A DNA stretch of 64,000 nucleotides from an uncultured Collinsella sp. (GCA_902465265.1 CABQMF010000007.1:1-64000); one strand, 5' to 3'. Counted from the stretch's first letter, positions 53,195 to 62,244 are shown. The notes: generated from the letters alone by a model not told the origin. Numbers and translations are program-made.

Positions 53195-55228
53195 ATGTAT
53201 TGCACCAAGTGCGGAGCTCAGATACCCGATGGCTCCACGTTTTGCACAAGCTGCGGCGCTCGCGTGGGCGGCGTTGAGGATCAAGCGGAGCCCGTGGCGT
53301 TTCCAGTGGGGGACGCGCCGGCGTCCGCTCCTGTGGGACAGCAAACTCCTCAGGGTGCCCCGGTTCATATGGCGGCGCAGCCTCGTTATGAGGAGCCTAT
53401 GACCGAGCCTGCCGAGGCTGCTCAGCCGTTTGTTCCGACGCCGCAGTCCAAGAAGCCCAAGCACAGGGGCCGTATCGTCGCTGCCGTTATCGGCGGTGTT
53501 GCCGTTGTCGCCATTGTCGCCGCTATCGTGATCGTACCGCGTATTGGCACGTCGTCCGAGGTGACTTCGGGCGGCAAGGGCTACGTTGTCTGCGCGTGCG
53601 AGACTAAAGTGCTGCCCAAGAACAGCAAGGGCAAAAAGCTTAAGAGCTATACCGTTGAGCTGGCGCCGGTGTCCGGCAAGGGCAAGAGCTACACCATTAA
53701 GGTCGATGGCGAGGACGGCTTTGCTATGGAGGACTTTGGCGAGCTGCCCGACCAGAAGTACCAGATGACCATCACCTCGGGCAAGGGCAAAAAGAAGAGC
53801 ACGACCACCATGAAGGTCGACTATACCAAGGAAGGTTCGGACGCCCCTAAGAGCGTTGAGCTCACGCAGTCCAAGAAGGAGGCCAAAGCCTCTGCCAAGG
53901 CAGCGGTCAAGACGGCAGACGAGCTGTTCACCGATAAGATTCTCGAGTACCAAAAGAAGTACGGCGAGGGCGAGGCTGTCGCGATTGATGATTCTTCGAC
54001 GTATGGAGCCCAGGGCGTTGCTTTTGCTAAACTCATCGATTTTGACGGGGATGGTCAGGACGAACTCCTGATTGAGTATTCTGATGAGCCGCTCTTCAAC
54101 GCTAATGGCGCCACCGCCGCTAAAGCCGAAGTTTGGGCATACCGCGACGGCAAAATCGAGAAAGTATATGAGCCCGATATCTGGGTTGACGTTATGTGCG
54201 TTGGCGTTTCGCTCCGTGTATACGATTACGATGGCACCTATGGGTTCAGGCGATATTTGCATGACGGGGAGAAGATCAACGTCAAAGAGGTTCCAGTCGG
54301 GATGGACGAATCTCGTGATGGCTATGAGTGCGAATTCGATGCCTACGATGGTAAGGCGTTTGGCGCCGTTGCCGGTCCGGCACCGATAAGCGATTCGAAG
54401 ATTGCCGGCACCAATGAAGTGTCCGAGCTGAGCGCCGTGCTTACCAGCACCGAAGAGAGCGTAGCCAGCACCATCGCAACGGTCGCCACGACGCTGGAGC
54501 AGTTGAAGTCGAAGGACGATGACAGTGCGCAGGTGAGCTACGAAGCCGTTTCTGCCACGCAGGATGTCGACTTTACGGCTGCGGTTGGCGAAGGCCCGCT
54601 GGATCCGTCCCCCGATGATACGTGCCAGATTTCGGCTACGTGGACCTATCCTCAGGTGAAGGGCCAGGGCGTGGGCGTTGCCAAGTTTAACAAGGATATG
54701 GTTCAGCTGGTCGCGGATACGCTTGAAGCGAGCAAGCAGGCCTCGATGGATGACGAGGACAGCCGCGTGACCATGATGTATACCGCCGAGATCGTCTCGA
54801 TCGACGGTGATATCGCCTGTGTGCGTACGTTCACCAGCAGTTATCAGCCTCCGTATCGATCGGTGCAGAAGACGAGGTCGGCGTTCTACAACCTCAAGAC
54901 AGGTGAGCAGGTTTCGTTCGAGGACTCGCTTGCGCAGCACGGGCTTTCGTTTGACACCCTCAAGAGCGAGGCCAAGCAGGCAATCAAGACGGCAAAGCCG
55001 GATATAGACTCCGTGTCCGAAGACAACATCGACGATGACGATAACTACACCGAGGATCATTTCTACTACGACGGCAAGGGCTATATCATCGTCCTCGATA
55101 CTGGCGAGTTTGACTGCATGGCATGGGATACCCACGACTTGGTTGCGCATGCCTTCGATTCGAGCTATTCCTGCGGTCAGGATGTAACGCCCGAGCGAGC
55201 CCGGGCCACGTACGTACCCAACGAGTAG
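53195..55228 (+). CDS. Zinc-ribbon membrane protein with C-terminal extracytoplasmic domain (DUF3298/RsiV-like)
   Basis: A 677-residue protein. Residues 1-25 are a zinc ribbon (YCTKCGAQIP, FCTSCGARV); then a Pro/Ala-rich stretch; one membrane segment at about 92-118 (VAAVIGGVAVVAIVAAIVIV); then a large outside part. That part contains an EF-hand-like DFDGDGQDELLIEY at about 282-295 and a C-terminal region resembling DUF3298/RsiV domains. The stretch coding for about residues 245-390 is lower in GC than its flanks, suggesting a domain of different origin. A possible membrane sensor or envelope protein; function unknown. Confidence 0.7.
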   Translation: MYCTKCGAQIPDGSTFCTSCGARVGGVEDQAEPVAFPVGDAPASAPVGQQTPQGAPVHMAAQPRYEEPMTEPAEAAQPFVPTPQSKKPKHRGRIVAAVIGGVAVVAIVAAIVIVPRIGTSSEVTSGGKGYVVCACETKVLPKNSKGKKLKSYTVELAPVSGKGKSYTIKVDGEDGFAMEDFGELPDQKYQMTITSGKGKKKSTTTMKVDYTKEGSDAPKSVELTQSKKEAKASAKAAVKTADELFTDKILEYQKKYGEGEAVAIDDSSTYGAQGVAFAKLIDFDGDGQDELLIEYSDEPLFNANGATAAKAEVWAYRDGKIEKVYEPDIWVDVMCVGVSLRVYDYDGTYGFRRYLHDGEKINVKEVPVGMDESRDGYECEFDAYDGKAFGAVAGPAPISDSKIAGTNEVSELSAVLTSTEESVASTIATVATTLEQLKSKDDDSAQVSYEAVSATQDVDFTAAVGEGPLDPSPDDTCQISATWTYPQVKGQGVGVAKFNKDMVQLVADTLEASKQASMDDEDSRVTMMYTAEIVSIDGDIACVRTFTSSYQPPYRSVQKTRSAFYNLKTGEQVSFEDSLAQHGLSFDTLKSEAKQAIKTAKPDIDSVSEDNIDDDDNYTEDHFYYDGKGYIIVLDTGEFDCMAWDTHDLVAHAFDSSYSCGQDVTPERARATYVPNE

Positions 55229-55256
55229 AGTAAAGCCGCAAGAAGCGAATTACAAA

Positions 55257-55298
55257 GTTCCCCGGTGACGCAAAACACAGTGTCGCCGGGGACTTTTT
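55257..55298 (+). terminator. Rho-independent terminator after the zinc-ribbon gene
   Basis: TCCCCGGTGAC (55259-55269) pairs with GTCGCCGGGGA (55282-55292) including one G-T pair, then TTTTT runs into a repeat arm. Confidence 0.88.
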
Positions 55299-55317
55299 CC
55301 TCCGTCCCCAAGGGATC
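55294..55317. repeat. CCGTCCCCAAGGGATC repeat, single arm
   Basis: TTTTTCCTCCGTCCCCAAGG and the rest of the arm match 53062-53084 exactly. It again begins in a terminator T run and ends two bases before the stop codon of the leftward gene. Confidence 0.85.
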
Positions 55318-55318
55318 A

Positions 55319-55555
55319 TTAGCCGCGCTGGAGGCCGAAGAGTTTGGCGTTGCGCTCGGCGACCATCATGTTGATATCGGCGATTTCCATCTCGCCGTCA
55401 ATGTAGGGCTGGTAGGTGCCATATGGATCGCCGGCTCCCAAGCTGCAGCTTCCGCAGTTGTCGCAGCTGCCGTTGACGCAGCCAGCGAGTGCCAGCTTAA
55501 TGATCTCCTCGCGCTCGGCGCGCGTTGTGTCCTTGATGAGCTTGCTTTTTGCCAT
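55319..55555 (-). CDS. Small cysteine-rich protein of unknown function
   Basis: A 78-residue protein with a Cys cluster CVNGSCDNCGSCSLG at about residues 26-40, after a basic N-terminus (MAKSKLIKDTTRAEREE). Four cysteines spaced C-x4-C-x2-C-x2-C suggest a small zinc or iron-sulphur site. The start follows GAGG; the longer frame upstream is not supported. It is divergent from the membrane protein at 55694. I do not recognise the family. Confidence 0.65.
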   Translation of the reverse strand: MAKSKLIKDTTRAEREEIIKLALAGCVNGSCDNCGSCSLGAGDPYGTYQPYIDGEMEIADINMMVAERNAKLFGLQRG

Positions 55556-55693
55556 GGCATATCCTCGATTCGCTTGTGACCGTCGGCCGCGCATGTCTTG
55601 TAGATACCGACGACCTTTGCCCATCATAGGCTTTTGCGCGGGTAGAATGCATGGATAACTTGATGCTTACGGGCGACGGAAAGGAATCGTTGC

Positions 55694-56650
55694 ATGGACC
55701 AGGATAAGACGACCGTAATGGGTGGCTACGGCTCCCCGCGGACGGGCAATGGCGCCGATGAGACCCGCGTCGTGCCGAATCCCGGCTACGCTGCCCCCGA
55801 TACGACGCAGGCGTCGGCCGATCCCACGCGCGTTGTGAATTACGGAAACGCAGCGCAGGACCCGTATGGCGCCTCGTCGCAGAGCCCCTACGGCAACGCG
55901 GCGGCAGACCCTTATGATGACCTGCTGCAAAATCCCATTCCGCAACCTCAGCAGACGACATATATGCCGCGCACGGCACAGCCGCGCTACGAGTCGCGCG
56001 ACCGATACGCGCGCGAGCCGTATCGTGAGTATCCCAAGTCCATCCCCCAGTATAGCGAGGACGAGGAGAAGAAGCCTTCGCGTTCGTCGAGCGTGATCAA
56101 GAAGATCCTCATCGTGCTGGCGATCTTCTTTGCCTTGTCGGTTGTGTTTGCCATTGTGTCGGGCATGCTCAACAAGCGGGGCGCCACGACTGATACCACG
56201 GCCGAGCAGACCGAGACTACCCAGTCCGGCACCGTCGACCTGAGCGATATCCCGGGTCAGTACTGGTCCAACGCCAAAAAGCTCCTCAAGTCGCGCGGGG
56301 CCGATCTTTCGAATGCCGTGATTCTGACCGACGACGGCTCGACGCCTGTTGTCGACGCCAACTGGGTCGTGACGTCTGCCTACTATAACGACAACGGTAA
56401 CCTCGAGATTCAGCTCACGCGCAAGGACAGCTCGTCGGGCAACGCGTCCGGCGACCAGGGCACCACGGACAGCTCGAGCTCCAACACGCTGGAAGACCTG
56501 AGCAACAAGGCGCAGGAACTGGGAGATAAGGCCCAAGAGCTGGGTGACACGGCTCAGAACCTCGGCGATACCGCACAGAACCTGGGCGATATGGCAACGA
56601 ACGCCTGGGATGCCCTGCAAAACGGCATTTCGGGCGCGCAGGGGAACTAG
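55694..56650 (+). CDS. Single-pass membrane protein with Thr motifs and C-terminal heptad repeats
   Basis: A 318-residue protein. The first 130 residues are disordered and hold three similar short motifs, DKTTVM, DETRVV and DPTRVV, whose spacing around Thr looks like phosphothreonine sites read by FHA domains. A membrane segment lies at about 135-158, followed by an outside domain (IPGQYWSNAKKLLKSRGADL, resembling PASTA-like folds) and a C-terminal run of 7-residue repeats based on AQELGDK/AQNLGDT at about 270-305, likely a coiled coil. Function is unknown; a link to Ser/Thr kinase signalling is inference. The start follows GGAAAGGA. Confidence 0.7.
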   Translation: MDQDKTTVMGGYGSPRTGNGADETRVVPNPGYAAPDTTQASADPTRVVNYGNAAQDPYGASSQSPYGNAAADPYDDLLQNPIPQPQQTTYMPRTAQPRYESRDRYAREPYREYPKSIPQYSEDEEKKPSRSSSVIKKILIVLAIFFALSVVFAIVSGMLNKRGATTDTTAEQTETTQSGTVDLSDIPGQYWSNAKKLLKSRGADLSNAVILTDDGSTPVVDANWVVTSAYYNDNGNLEIQLTRKDSSSGNASGDQGTTDSSSSNTLEDLSNKAQELGDKAQELGDTAQNLGDTAQNLGDMATNAWDALQNGISGAQGN

Positions 56651-56683
56651 CGGTCGAGCGGCTAGAGCCTTAGCAGTTCAAAC

Positions 56684-56753
56684 AAAAACGGGACGCAGGA
56701 CCGCGTGACCGGGCGCGTAGGCGCGTTGGTCGGCGGTCCTGCGTCCCGTTTTG
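56684..56753. terminator. Long bidirectional terminator hairpin
   Basis: AAACGGGACGCAGGACCGC (56686-56704) pairs perfectly over 19 bp with 56733-56751. A run of A on the left and T on the right lets it end both converging genes. Confidence 0.88.
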
Positions 56754-56760
56754 TTGTCGA

Positions 56761-57942
56761 TTACAGCTGCTCGGCTGGACGCTCGGGCGAGCTGAAGCCC
56801 GAGTCAAATGTGACGACGCACGAGACATCGGGCCGGCGCTCGTGCACGATGCGCGTGACGAGCTCCAGCAGCTCCTCGTCGGATATGTCAAAGCCGTCGG
56901 GACGCACCAGGTCAAACGAAACGAACCCGTCGTGCTCGTGCAGGTCATGGATGGAGAGCGTGGGGTCGATTTGCGCTATGCCGCGCTTGACCCAGCCACG
57001 CAGGTCGTCGCCGGTGGTGGCGATGGGGTCGCAGTGCAGCGTGATACCGATGCCCATCTGCCGTTTGATATCGTGCTCGATGGTGTCCAGAATCTCATGG
57101 TGCTCAAACGCATCGCCCTCGCCGGGCATTTCCACGTGCGCACTGGCAAATTGCCGACCGGGGCCGTAGTCGTGCACCATCAGGTCGTGCGTGCCCAGGA
57201 CCTGGGGGTACGACATGATCTTGTCGCGGATTGCCTGGACGAGCTTGGGGTCGGGCGCTTGCCCCAACAGCGGGCTGATGGCGTCGCGCACCAGGCCCAT
57301 GCCGCTGATGCAGATGAAGATGCCCACGCCCAGGCCCGCCCAGCCATCGAGGTCAAAGCCGGTCGTCTGCGAAATAAGCGCTGCGGCCAGGACCGAGGCC
57401 GAGGTAATGACGTCGTTTTTGGAATCCTGCGCCGTGGCGATAAGCGTCTCGGAATCGATGCGGTTGCCCAGCGTGCGGTTGAACGCCGCCATCCAAAACT
57501 TGACGAGCATGGACAGGACAAGGGCTGCCATGGAGAGCGCCGAATACGCGGTGGGGGAGGGCTTGATGATCTTGGTGACCGACTCCAGGATCAGGTTGAT
57601 GCCGACGGCGCAAACGAGAACGGCGACAAACAGCCCCGCCAGGTACTCGTAGCGGCCGTGGCCATAGGGGTGCCCCTCGTCGGCCGGGCGGCTGGCAAGG
57701 CGGAATCCGAGCAGGCTCACGATGTTGCTCGAGGCATCGGAGAGGTTGTTGAAGGCATCGGCGATAAGCGAGACGGAGCCCGCGAGCAGACCAGCTATGC
57801 CCTTGGCTAGGCACAGGGTGATGTTGAGGCCGATGCAGATGAGGCTTGCGGCAAAACCCGCGTTGGTGCGGTAGGAGGTATCGACCGGCTCGCTTTCGCT
57901 GCCGGGAACAAGCGTATGTACCAGCCGATTTACAAATAGCAT
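56761..57942 (-). CDS. Cation diffusion facilitator family transporter
   Basis: A 393-residue efflux transporter for Zn, Fe, Mn or similar divalent metals by proton antiport. About six membrane segments, with metal-site motifs DAFNNLSDASSN and DSKNDVITS, the family HPYGHGRYEYL loop, and a longer than usual cytosolic C-terminal domain. The ATG at 57942 is chosen because GAGG lies 9 nt upstream; 57963 is an alternative. It ends at a shared terminator. Confidence 0.9.
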   Translation of the reverse strand: MLFVNRLVHTLVPGSESEPVDTSYRTNAGFAASLICIGLNITLCLAKGIAGLLAGSVSLIADAFNNLSDASSNIVSLLGFRLASRPADEGHPYGHGRYEYLAGLFVAVLVCAVGINLILESVTKIIKPSPTAYSALSMAALVLSMLVKFWMAAFNRTLGNRIDSETLIATAQDSKNDVITSASVLAAALISQTTGFDLDGWAGLGVGIFICISGMGLVRDAISPLLGQAPDPKLVQAIRDKIMSYPQVLGTHDLMVHDYGPGRQFASAHVEMPGEGDAFEHHEILDTIEHDIKRQMGIGITLHCDPIATTGDDLRGWVKRGIAQIDPTLSIHDLHEHDGFVSFDLVRPDGFDISDEELLELVTRIVHERRPDVSCVVTFDSGFSSPERPAEQL

Positions 57943-58206
57943 AACGATCGTCCTCACAATCATGTTTAAGGGGATAGTGTAGCTCGCGCAGACGCAACGT
58001 GTACCGATGCTCAGAAAATGCAGCAATGGTCTGCCGGCGCTAACGGGCGCAAGGCGGAGGGGGGGGGCGACTGCCCGCGCGCCTTCGAGTTCACTGCGCC
58101 TTCCCGTCCGACCGAGTGCTCCATTTTGGGCCACATGGGTATGGGCACGCGTCGATTTGCTCGACATACTTAATGTCGACAGCCCTGTGCAAAGGAGGAC
58201 GTTTCC

Positions 58207-59544
58207 ATGGACGAGATGTTTGCCATTAAATGCCAAAACTGCGGCGGTCCCATGTATTCGCATCAGGCAAAGCGCAGCTTTGAGTGTGCCTATTGCGAAA
58301 CGGTTATTCCGTGGCAAGCGGACGCCGGGGAGCCCAAGAGCGCCCTAGGTATCCGTCATACGCCGCTGACGGTGGTTGACGGGCTGCTCAAGCTCACGCA
58401 CGTCTCGCAGCTCGAGCGCCCAGAGGACCCGGACTGGTATTTCTTCAATTCGCACTGGCGCAATCAGTCGGTTTTGGAGCATCTGCTGTGGGAAGATCGA
58501 GGAACGGCGCAGGAGTTCCAAGAGGCGACGCATGTGAGCATTCCCTGTCCCTTCTGCGGTGCGTCCTTTGAGGGCGAGTCGACCCAACGCGTGTTTGAGT
58601 GCCCGTCCTGCGGCAATAAGATCGGCGTTGCCGACCTGCTCAAGCCCGGTACCTTTAGCAAGCGCCTGACCATGGGCGTGGGTGCCGAATATGTTCCTGA
58701 ACAGGGCGTCCCCTGTGAGATATCGCCGCAGCAGGCGCGTGCCAACGCGCTGCAGCTGGTGTGCCAGTATCCCGATGCCTTTGCCGGGCACGATGTAGAG
58801 GACGCGATCCAAAACGACATGATGCTCTTCTATTTCCCCATGGCGTTGGCGGACCTGCGCATGATGGCGTCCTTCCCGGGCAAGGGGCTGAGCAAGGAGA
58901 CCCTGGTGTACTACGAGGTGCTCGACTGGGCATATCCGCGGGCAAACTACCTGGATGTTCGCCTTATGGGCATTTTGGAGCCGTGGGACTTTGGCAAGGT
59001 GGGGCCGTTTGACCCGGCCATGCAGGAAGGTGACTTCCGCGTCGTTTCCGTCGACGCGTCCACCAAGGACCAGGTGGTTATTGATAAGCTGGCGCTCGAC
59101 GTTGCGGGCAACGATGCCGAGGCGGTGCTGGGGCTCAATAAAAAGAGCATCCGCGCCTGGGCGCGCAAGGCCCGCAAGCATAAGGACGGCCTGGTGATGG
59201 TGCCGGTCTACTTTGTCGATCGCCCGGCGACGGACAGCCGCGATGGCGAGCAGGTGCGCATTGCCGTAAACGGCCAGACTGGTCGTGCGGCCGCGGTGGT
59301 GTTTAGCGACAAACGCGAGACGCATGTGGTGGCACCGCTCAATCCCAACGTGATGCTGTCGAGCGAAAGCACCGTGCACGCCACGCCCATCGAGGTCAAA
59401 TACGTTAAATCGCCGTTCCTATACCAGATCGTGCGCCGAGGAGGCGGTGAGCAACCGCGCCAGGTGGCAGCGGCGGCCGAGGGTTCCTACCGAGAGGAAA
59501 AGCCCAAGCGCAAGGGCCTGTTCGGCGCGCTATTTGGGAAGTAG
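58207..59544 (+). CDS. Protein with two zinc ribbons (TFIIB-type finger), unknown function
   Basis: A 445-residue cytosolic protein. A first zinc ribbon is at about 9-31 (CQNCGG, CAYC) and a second at about 113-140 (CPFCGA, CPSCGN). The rest is globular with no motif I recognise, then a basic tail ending GLFGALFGK. The layout resembles bacterial proteins annotated as TFIIB-type zinc-finger containing, with no known role. The start follows AAAGGAGG. Confidence 0.72.
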   Translation: MDEMFAIKCQNCGGPMYSHQAKRSFECAYCETVIPWQADAGEPKSALGIRHTPLTVVDGLLKLTHVSQLERPEDPDWYFFNSHWRNQSVLEHLLWEDRGTAQEFQEATHVSIPCPFCGASFEGESTQRVFECPSCGNKIGVADLLKPGTFSKRLTMGVGAEYVPEQGVPCEISPQQARANALQLVCQYPDAFAGHDVEDAIQNDMMLFYFPMALADLRMMASFPGKGLSKETLVYYEVLDWAYPRANYLDVRLMGILEPWDFGKVGPFDPAMQEGDFRVVSVDASTKDQVVIDKLALDVAGNDAEAVLGLNKKSIRAWARKARKHKDGLVMVPVYFVDRPATDSRDGEQVRIAVNGQTGRAAAVVFSDKRETHVVAPLNPNVMLSSESTVHATPIEVKYVKSPFLYQIVRRGGGEQPRQVAAAAEGSYREEKPKRKGLFGALFGK

Positions 59545-59654
59545 GGGGGGGCGGTACGGGACAGTGCGCAGTAGTGCGAGCTGTCCGTCGTAGTAGATCT
59601 AAATAAACGGTGGGACGGCTGCAAAAGAGCCGCCCCATCGGGTAAAATCAAGGT

Positions 59655-59748
59655 GTGCCGCGGAACCCGCTCCTCAGTCGGTCAACTTTGGAAGCGCGGG
59701 CAACGCAGGTGCTAATGTCTAAAGGGCCGGCTGCAACCGGCCCTTTTC
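59655..59748 (+). ncRNA. Candidate small RNA of unknown class
   Basis: A TAAAAT box (59643-59648) is followed about 10 bp later by a non-coding stretch able to fold (CCCGCT...AGCGCGGG), ending in a good Rho-independent terminator AAGGGCCGGCTGCAACCGGCCCTTTTC (59721-59746). No coding frame is plausible and no known RNA family is recognised. The lack of a clear -35 box leaves this uncertain. Confidence 0.35.
59720..59748 (+). terminator. Rho-independent terminator
   Basis: AAGGGCCGG pairs with CCGGCCCTT around CTGCAA, followed by TTC. It ends whatever transcript starts near 59650. Confidence 0.85.
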
Positions 59749-59903
59749 TGCGGCAGCGGGGATTCGAATACCAACACGGTGTTCGGCCCCACGGTACTTT
59801 GCTCTGTGACGAACGGACCCATGACGGCGCATTCAGTAATCATCATTTATGCGGTCCCTTAATCATTTGCGTTGACTGACACTGTCTTCGTTGAAGGCGT
59901 GTC

Positions 59904-60692
59904 CTAAAACAGACACTGCTCTATCAGCTCTTTACCGCGCAGGGTGTCGATCCATCCCCGTGGGATGGCGTCCATGCCGTATGCCGTGCCGGCGAGGGCG
60001 CCGGCGACGGCTGCGGTGGTGTCGGTGTCGTCGCCTAGGTTGACGGCGGCAAGCACGCAATCTTCGTAACTATTGGTGTTGACAAAGCACCAGGCGGCTG
60101 CCTTAAGCGTGTCGCGCACGAAGCCACCTGACCTGATTTCCTGCTCAGGCACGCCTTTCAGCCGCAGTGCCCACGAGGGGAGTGCGCCGTTCAGCACGTC
60201 TCTCATCAGCTCGACAAATATGACGCATGCATCGGTCGACGTTCTGTGGGCGTGCGTTATCGCGGAGACCTCGCAGATCTCGTCGTCAGTCGCGTTGACA
60301 AACGCCAGGGGCGCGATGCGCATGAGCGAACCGTTACCGTTGTCGCGTTCGCCGGAGCCTCCTTTGCCGGCATGCAAGGCGCGGGCGGTCGTGCCGCCGT
60401 AATCGAAAACGCCGTCGATCGTATGCTCGCCACGGGCAATCCAACCTACGAACTTGTCGCGCATGTCTGAGGCGTCGATATGCCCGAGCTCCCTAATCGA
60501 GTCGCAGGTAGCAAGCGTCATAGATGTGTCGTCGCTCCAGGTGCCGGCGGGCTGCCCATGTGTGCCGTAGCCGATCATGTCGGTGCATTCGAACGTGCCA
60601 CGAGGCCTGAACTCGTAGGGAACGCCCAGTGCGTCGCCGACGGCGAGTCCGTAAATGCAGTCGCGTAGCGTTGTTTTCGGTCTGTCTGTCAT
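59904..60692 (-). CDS. ADP-ribosylglycohydrolase family protein
   Basis: A 262-residue hydrolase of the DraG/ARH family that removes ADP-ribose from proteins, nucleic acids or small molecules. Metal-site motifs are GLAVGDALG at 15-23, WSDDTSM with D54, D55 and T56, and GDDTDTTAAVAGAL near the end. All Mg ligands are kept. No matching ADP-ribosyltransferase is in view. It is read in the same direction as the YhcG-type gene, 63 bp downstream. The start follows GAGGAG. Confidence 0.92.
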   Translation of the reverse strand: MTDRPKTTLRDCIYGLAVGDALGVPYEFRPRGTFECTDMIGYGTHGQPAGTWSDDTSMTLATCDSIRELGHIDASDMRDKFVGWIARGEHTIDGVFDYGGTTARALHAGKGGSGERDNGNGSLMRIAPLAFVNATDDEICEVSAITHAHRTSTDACVIFVELMRDVLNGALPSWALRLKGVPEQEIRSGGFVRDTLKAAAWCFVNTNSYEDCVLAAVNLGDDTDTTAAVAGALAGTAYGMDAIPRGWIDTLRGKELIEQCLF

Positions 60693-60755
60693 GGAATGCT
60701 CCTCTTATGCCAGGGGAAGTGGAACGCCGTCGGGGGTATCGGTCGTAACGTGCTA

Positions 60756-61805
60756 CTACACTTGCGCTTCGCCATTAGTCGCTTCGTTGATGGCGCGATA
60801 CTCGGCACTCAGCTCGCGCGCCAGCTCTTCCTTGCTTGGAAGGTACGGCAGGTATTTGGCGGCAAACACTTGGTCGTTGTCTTCGGGCAGCGTGTACTCG
60901 ACAATCGAGTCGCTTTTGTCCGCGCAGAGCACGATGCCTATAGGCGGATTGTCGCCTTCGTTCATGAGCTCACGCGTGTAGTAGTTCACATACATTTGCA
61001 TCTGGCCCAGGTCCTGATGCGTAAGGTCATCGGTCTTAAGGTCGATGAGCACGAAGCAGCGCATTAGATAGTTGTAAAACACAAGGTCAATATAGAAATG
61101 GCGCCCATCAAAGGTGATGCGCTTTTGGCGCGCCTCGAAAGCGAAACCACGGCCAAGCTCCAGCAGGAACTTCTGAAGATGCGTGATGAGTGCCTGCTCT
61201 AGATCGCTCTCGCGAAACGCAGCATCGTCCGAGAAACCTAAAAACTCCAGTACATATGGGTCGCGGATGATATCCTCGGGGCGACGAGCCGGGGCGCTCT
61301 TTTGGATTTCCTGGGTGACGGCCTCCTTGTCCTTGCTGGCAAGTAGGCGCTCGCGGAACATGGTGTTGATCTGGCGCTCGAGCTGACGCGTGCTCCAACG
61401 AGAATCGGCGCATTCGTTCATGTACCAGGCGCGAGCATCAGGGTCGGGAATGCGCATCAACCTGCGGTAATGAGTCCAGCTCAATTCGGGACGCAGTGAG
61501 TCCCGAATTGGAAATGCAAGATAGAGCTGACGCATTTTGCGCAGCTCCCTTGCTTCAAAACCCTTACCAAAATCCTTGGTAAGTCTGATTGCGAGGGCCT
61601 TGAGCAGGGCCTCTCCATACTTGGCACGATCCTCTCCGCCCTGCTCATCAACAATGCTCTTGCCGATCTCCCAATACGCCTCAACCATCGCAAAGTTAAC
61701 GGCGGTATAGGCCTTGTCGCGAGCGGCGTTGAGAATCGAGGAAACCTGCTTGTAAAAAACTTCTGGCACGATTGCCGATTCTCCACGGTTTGCCAGTTCG
61801 CCCAT
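60756..61805 (-). CDS. YhcG-type PDDEXK nuclease domain protein (DUF1016)
   Basis: A 349-residue protein with a DUF1016 N-terminal domain (FYKQVSSILNAARDKAYTAVNFAMVEAYWEIGKSI-type start around 18-53) and a C-terminal PDDEXK nuclease fold with YIDLVFYN and VLIDLKTD supplying Asp and Lys. YhcG proteins are often carried with restriction or mobile loci, but their role is not settled. Flanking genes include a pseudogene, hinting at an accessory segment. Base composition is less GC-rich than the core genes nearby. A GTG one codon upstream is an alternative start. Confidence 0.88.
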   Translation of the reverse strand: MGELANRGESAIVPEVFYKQVSSILNAARDKAYTAVNFAMVEAYWEIGKSIVDEQGGEDRAKYGEALLKALAIRLTKDFGKGFEARELRKMRQLYLAFPIRDSLRPELSWTHYRRLMRIPDPDARAWYMNECADSRWSTRQLERQINTMFRERLLASKDKEAVTQEIQKSAPARRPEDIIRDPYVLEFLGFSDDAAFRESDLEQALITHLQKFLLELGRGFAFEARQKRITFDGRHFYIDLVFYNYLMRCFVLIDLKTDDLTHQDLGQMQMYVNYYTRELMNEGDNPPIGIVLCADKSDSIVEYTLPEDNDQVFAAKYLPYLPSKEELARELSAEYRAINEATNGEAQV

Positions 61806-61973
61806 CACTGTCGCCCCACTTTCCTCTTGTGGAATGCATCTTTATCGCATTTAGTTTAAAGCCTCGCGCGGACACGAATTGCTGTGCTGTCTAGCACCTT
61901 CGCATGGGAGCCTTGCGGTGACTAAAATGTGACCATAGAGACAGTTTTAGCGAACCCCGCGGGAGTGACGCGT

Positions 61974-62244
61974 ATGGACAACAACACGCTGCTGTTCCAG
62001 GACAAAGGTTCAGGTAGGTTTAAAGACGTCAAGATCTAGCCTAACCGTATCGAGGTGCTCAAGAAGGGCACTTTCGGCGGCAAGCACACCGAGATTGTCT
62101 ATCTTAAGGACATCGCGGGGGGTCAACAGGATCAAGGGCCGCGACGTTTTCCTACGTAACAGGCTGTTGACTGCTTGTGTCTTTAGCCTGAGCAGCCGTG
62201 TGAAGGCCCAGGAGTTTGTTAACGCGCTGAACATGGTGATGTAG
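61974..62244 (+). pseudogene. Broken small gene with internal stop and frameshift
   Basis: Translation from ATG 61974 reads MDNNTLLFQDKGSGRFKDVK and meets TAG at 62037-62039, then continues PNRIEVLKKGTFGGKHTEIV. One base must be skipped in the six-G run at 62117-62122 to read on as VNRIKGRDVFLRN and FVNALNMVM before TAG at 62242. The restored product of about 89 residues resembles a small PH-like (DUF4429-type) domain. Two lesions suggest recent decay. Confidence 0.7.

Larger units (their letters stand above)
59545..59903. other. Intergenic region with a possible small RNA
   Basis: Contains GGCT/AGCC hairpins near 59617-59635, the small RNA candidate described separately, and AT-richer sequence toward 59900. 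A T-arm-like GGGGATTCGAATACC at 59758-59772 does not extend into a tRNA. Confidence 0.4.

Noticed and set aside
59745..59790. tRNA-like T-arm sequence GGGGATTCGAATACC
   Set aside because: On the minus strand it gives a T-loop but the stem is poor and no anticodon arm, D-arm or acceptor stem can be built around it.
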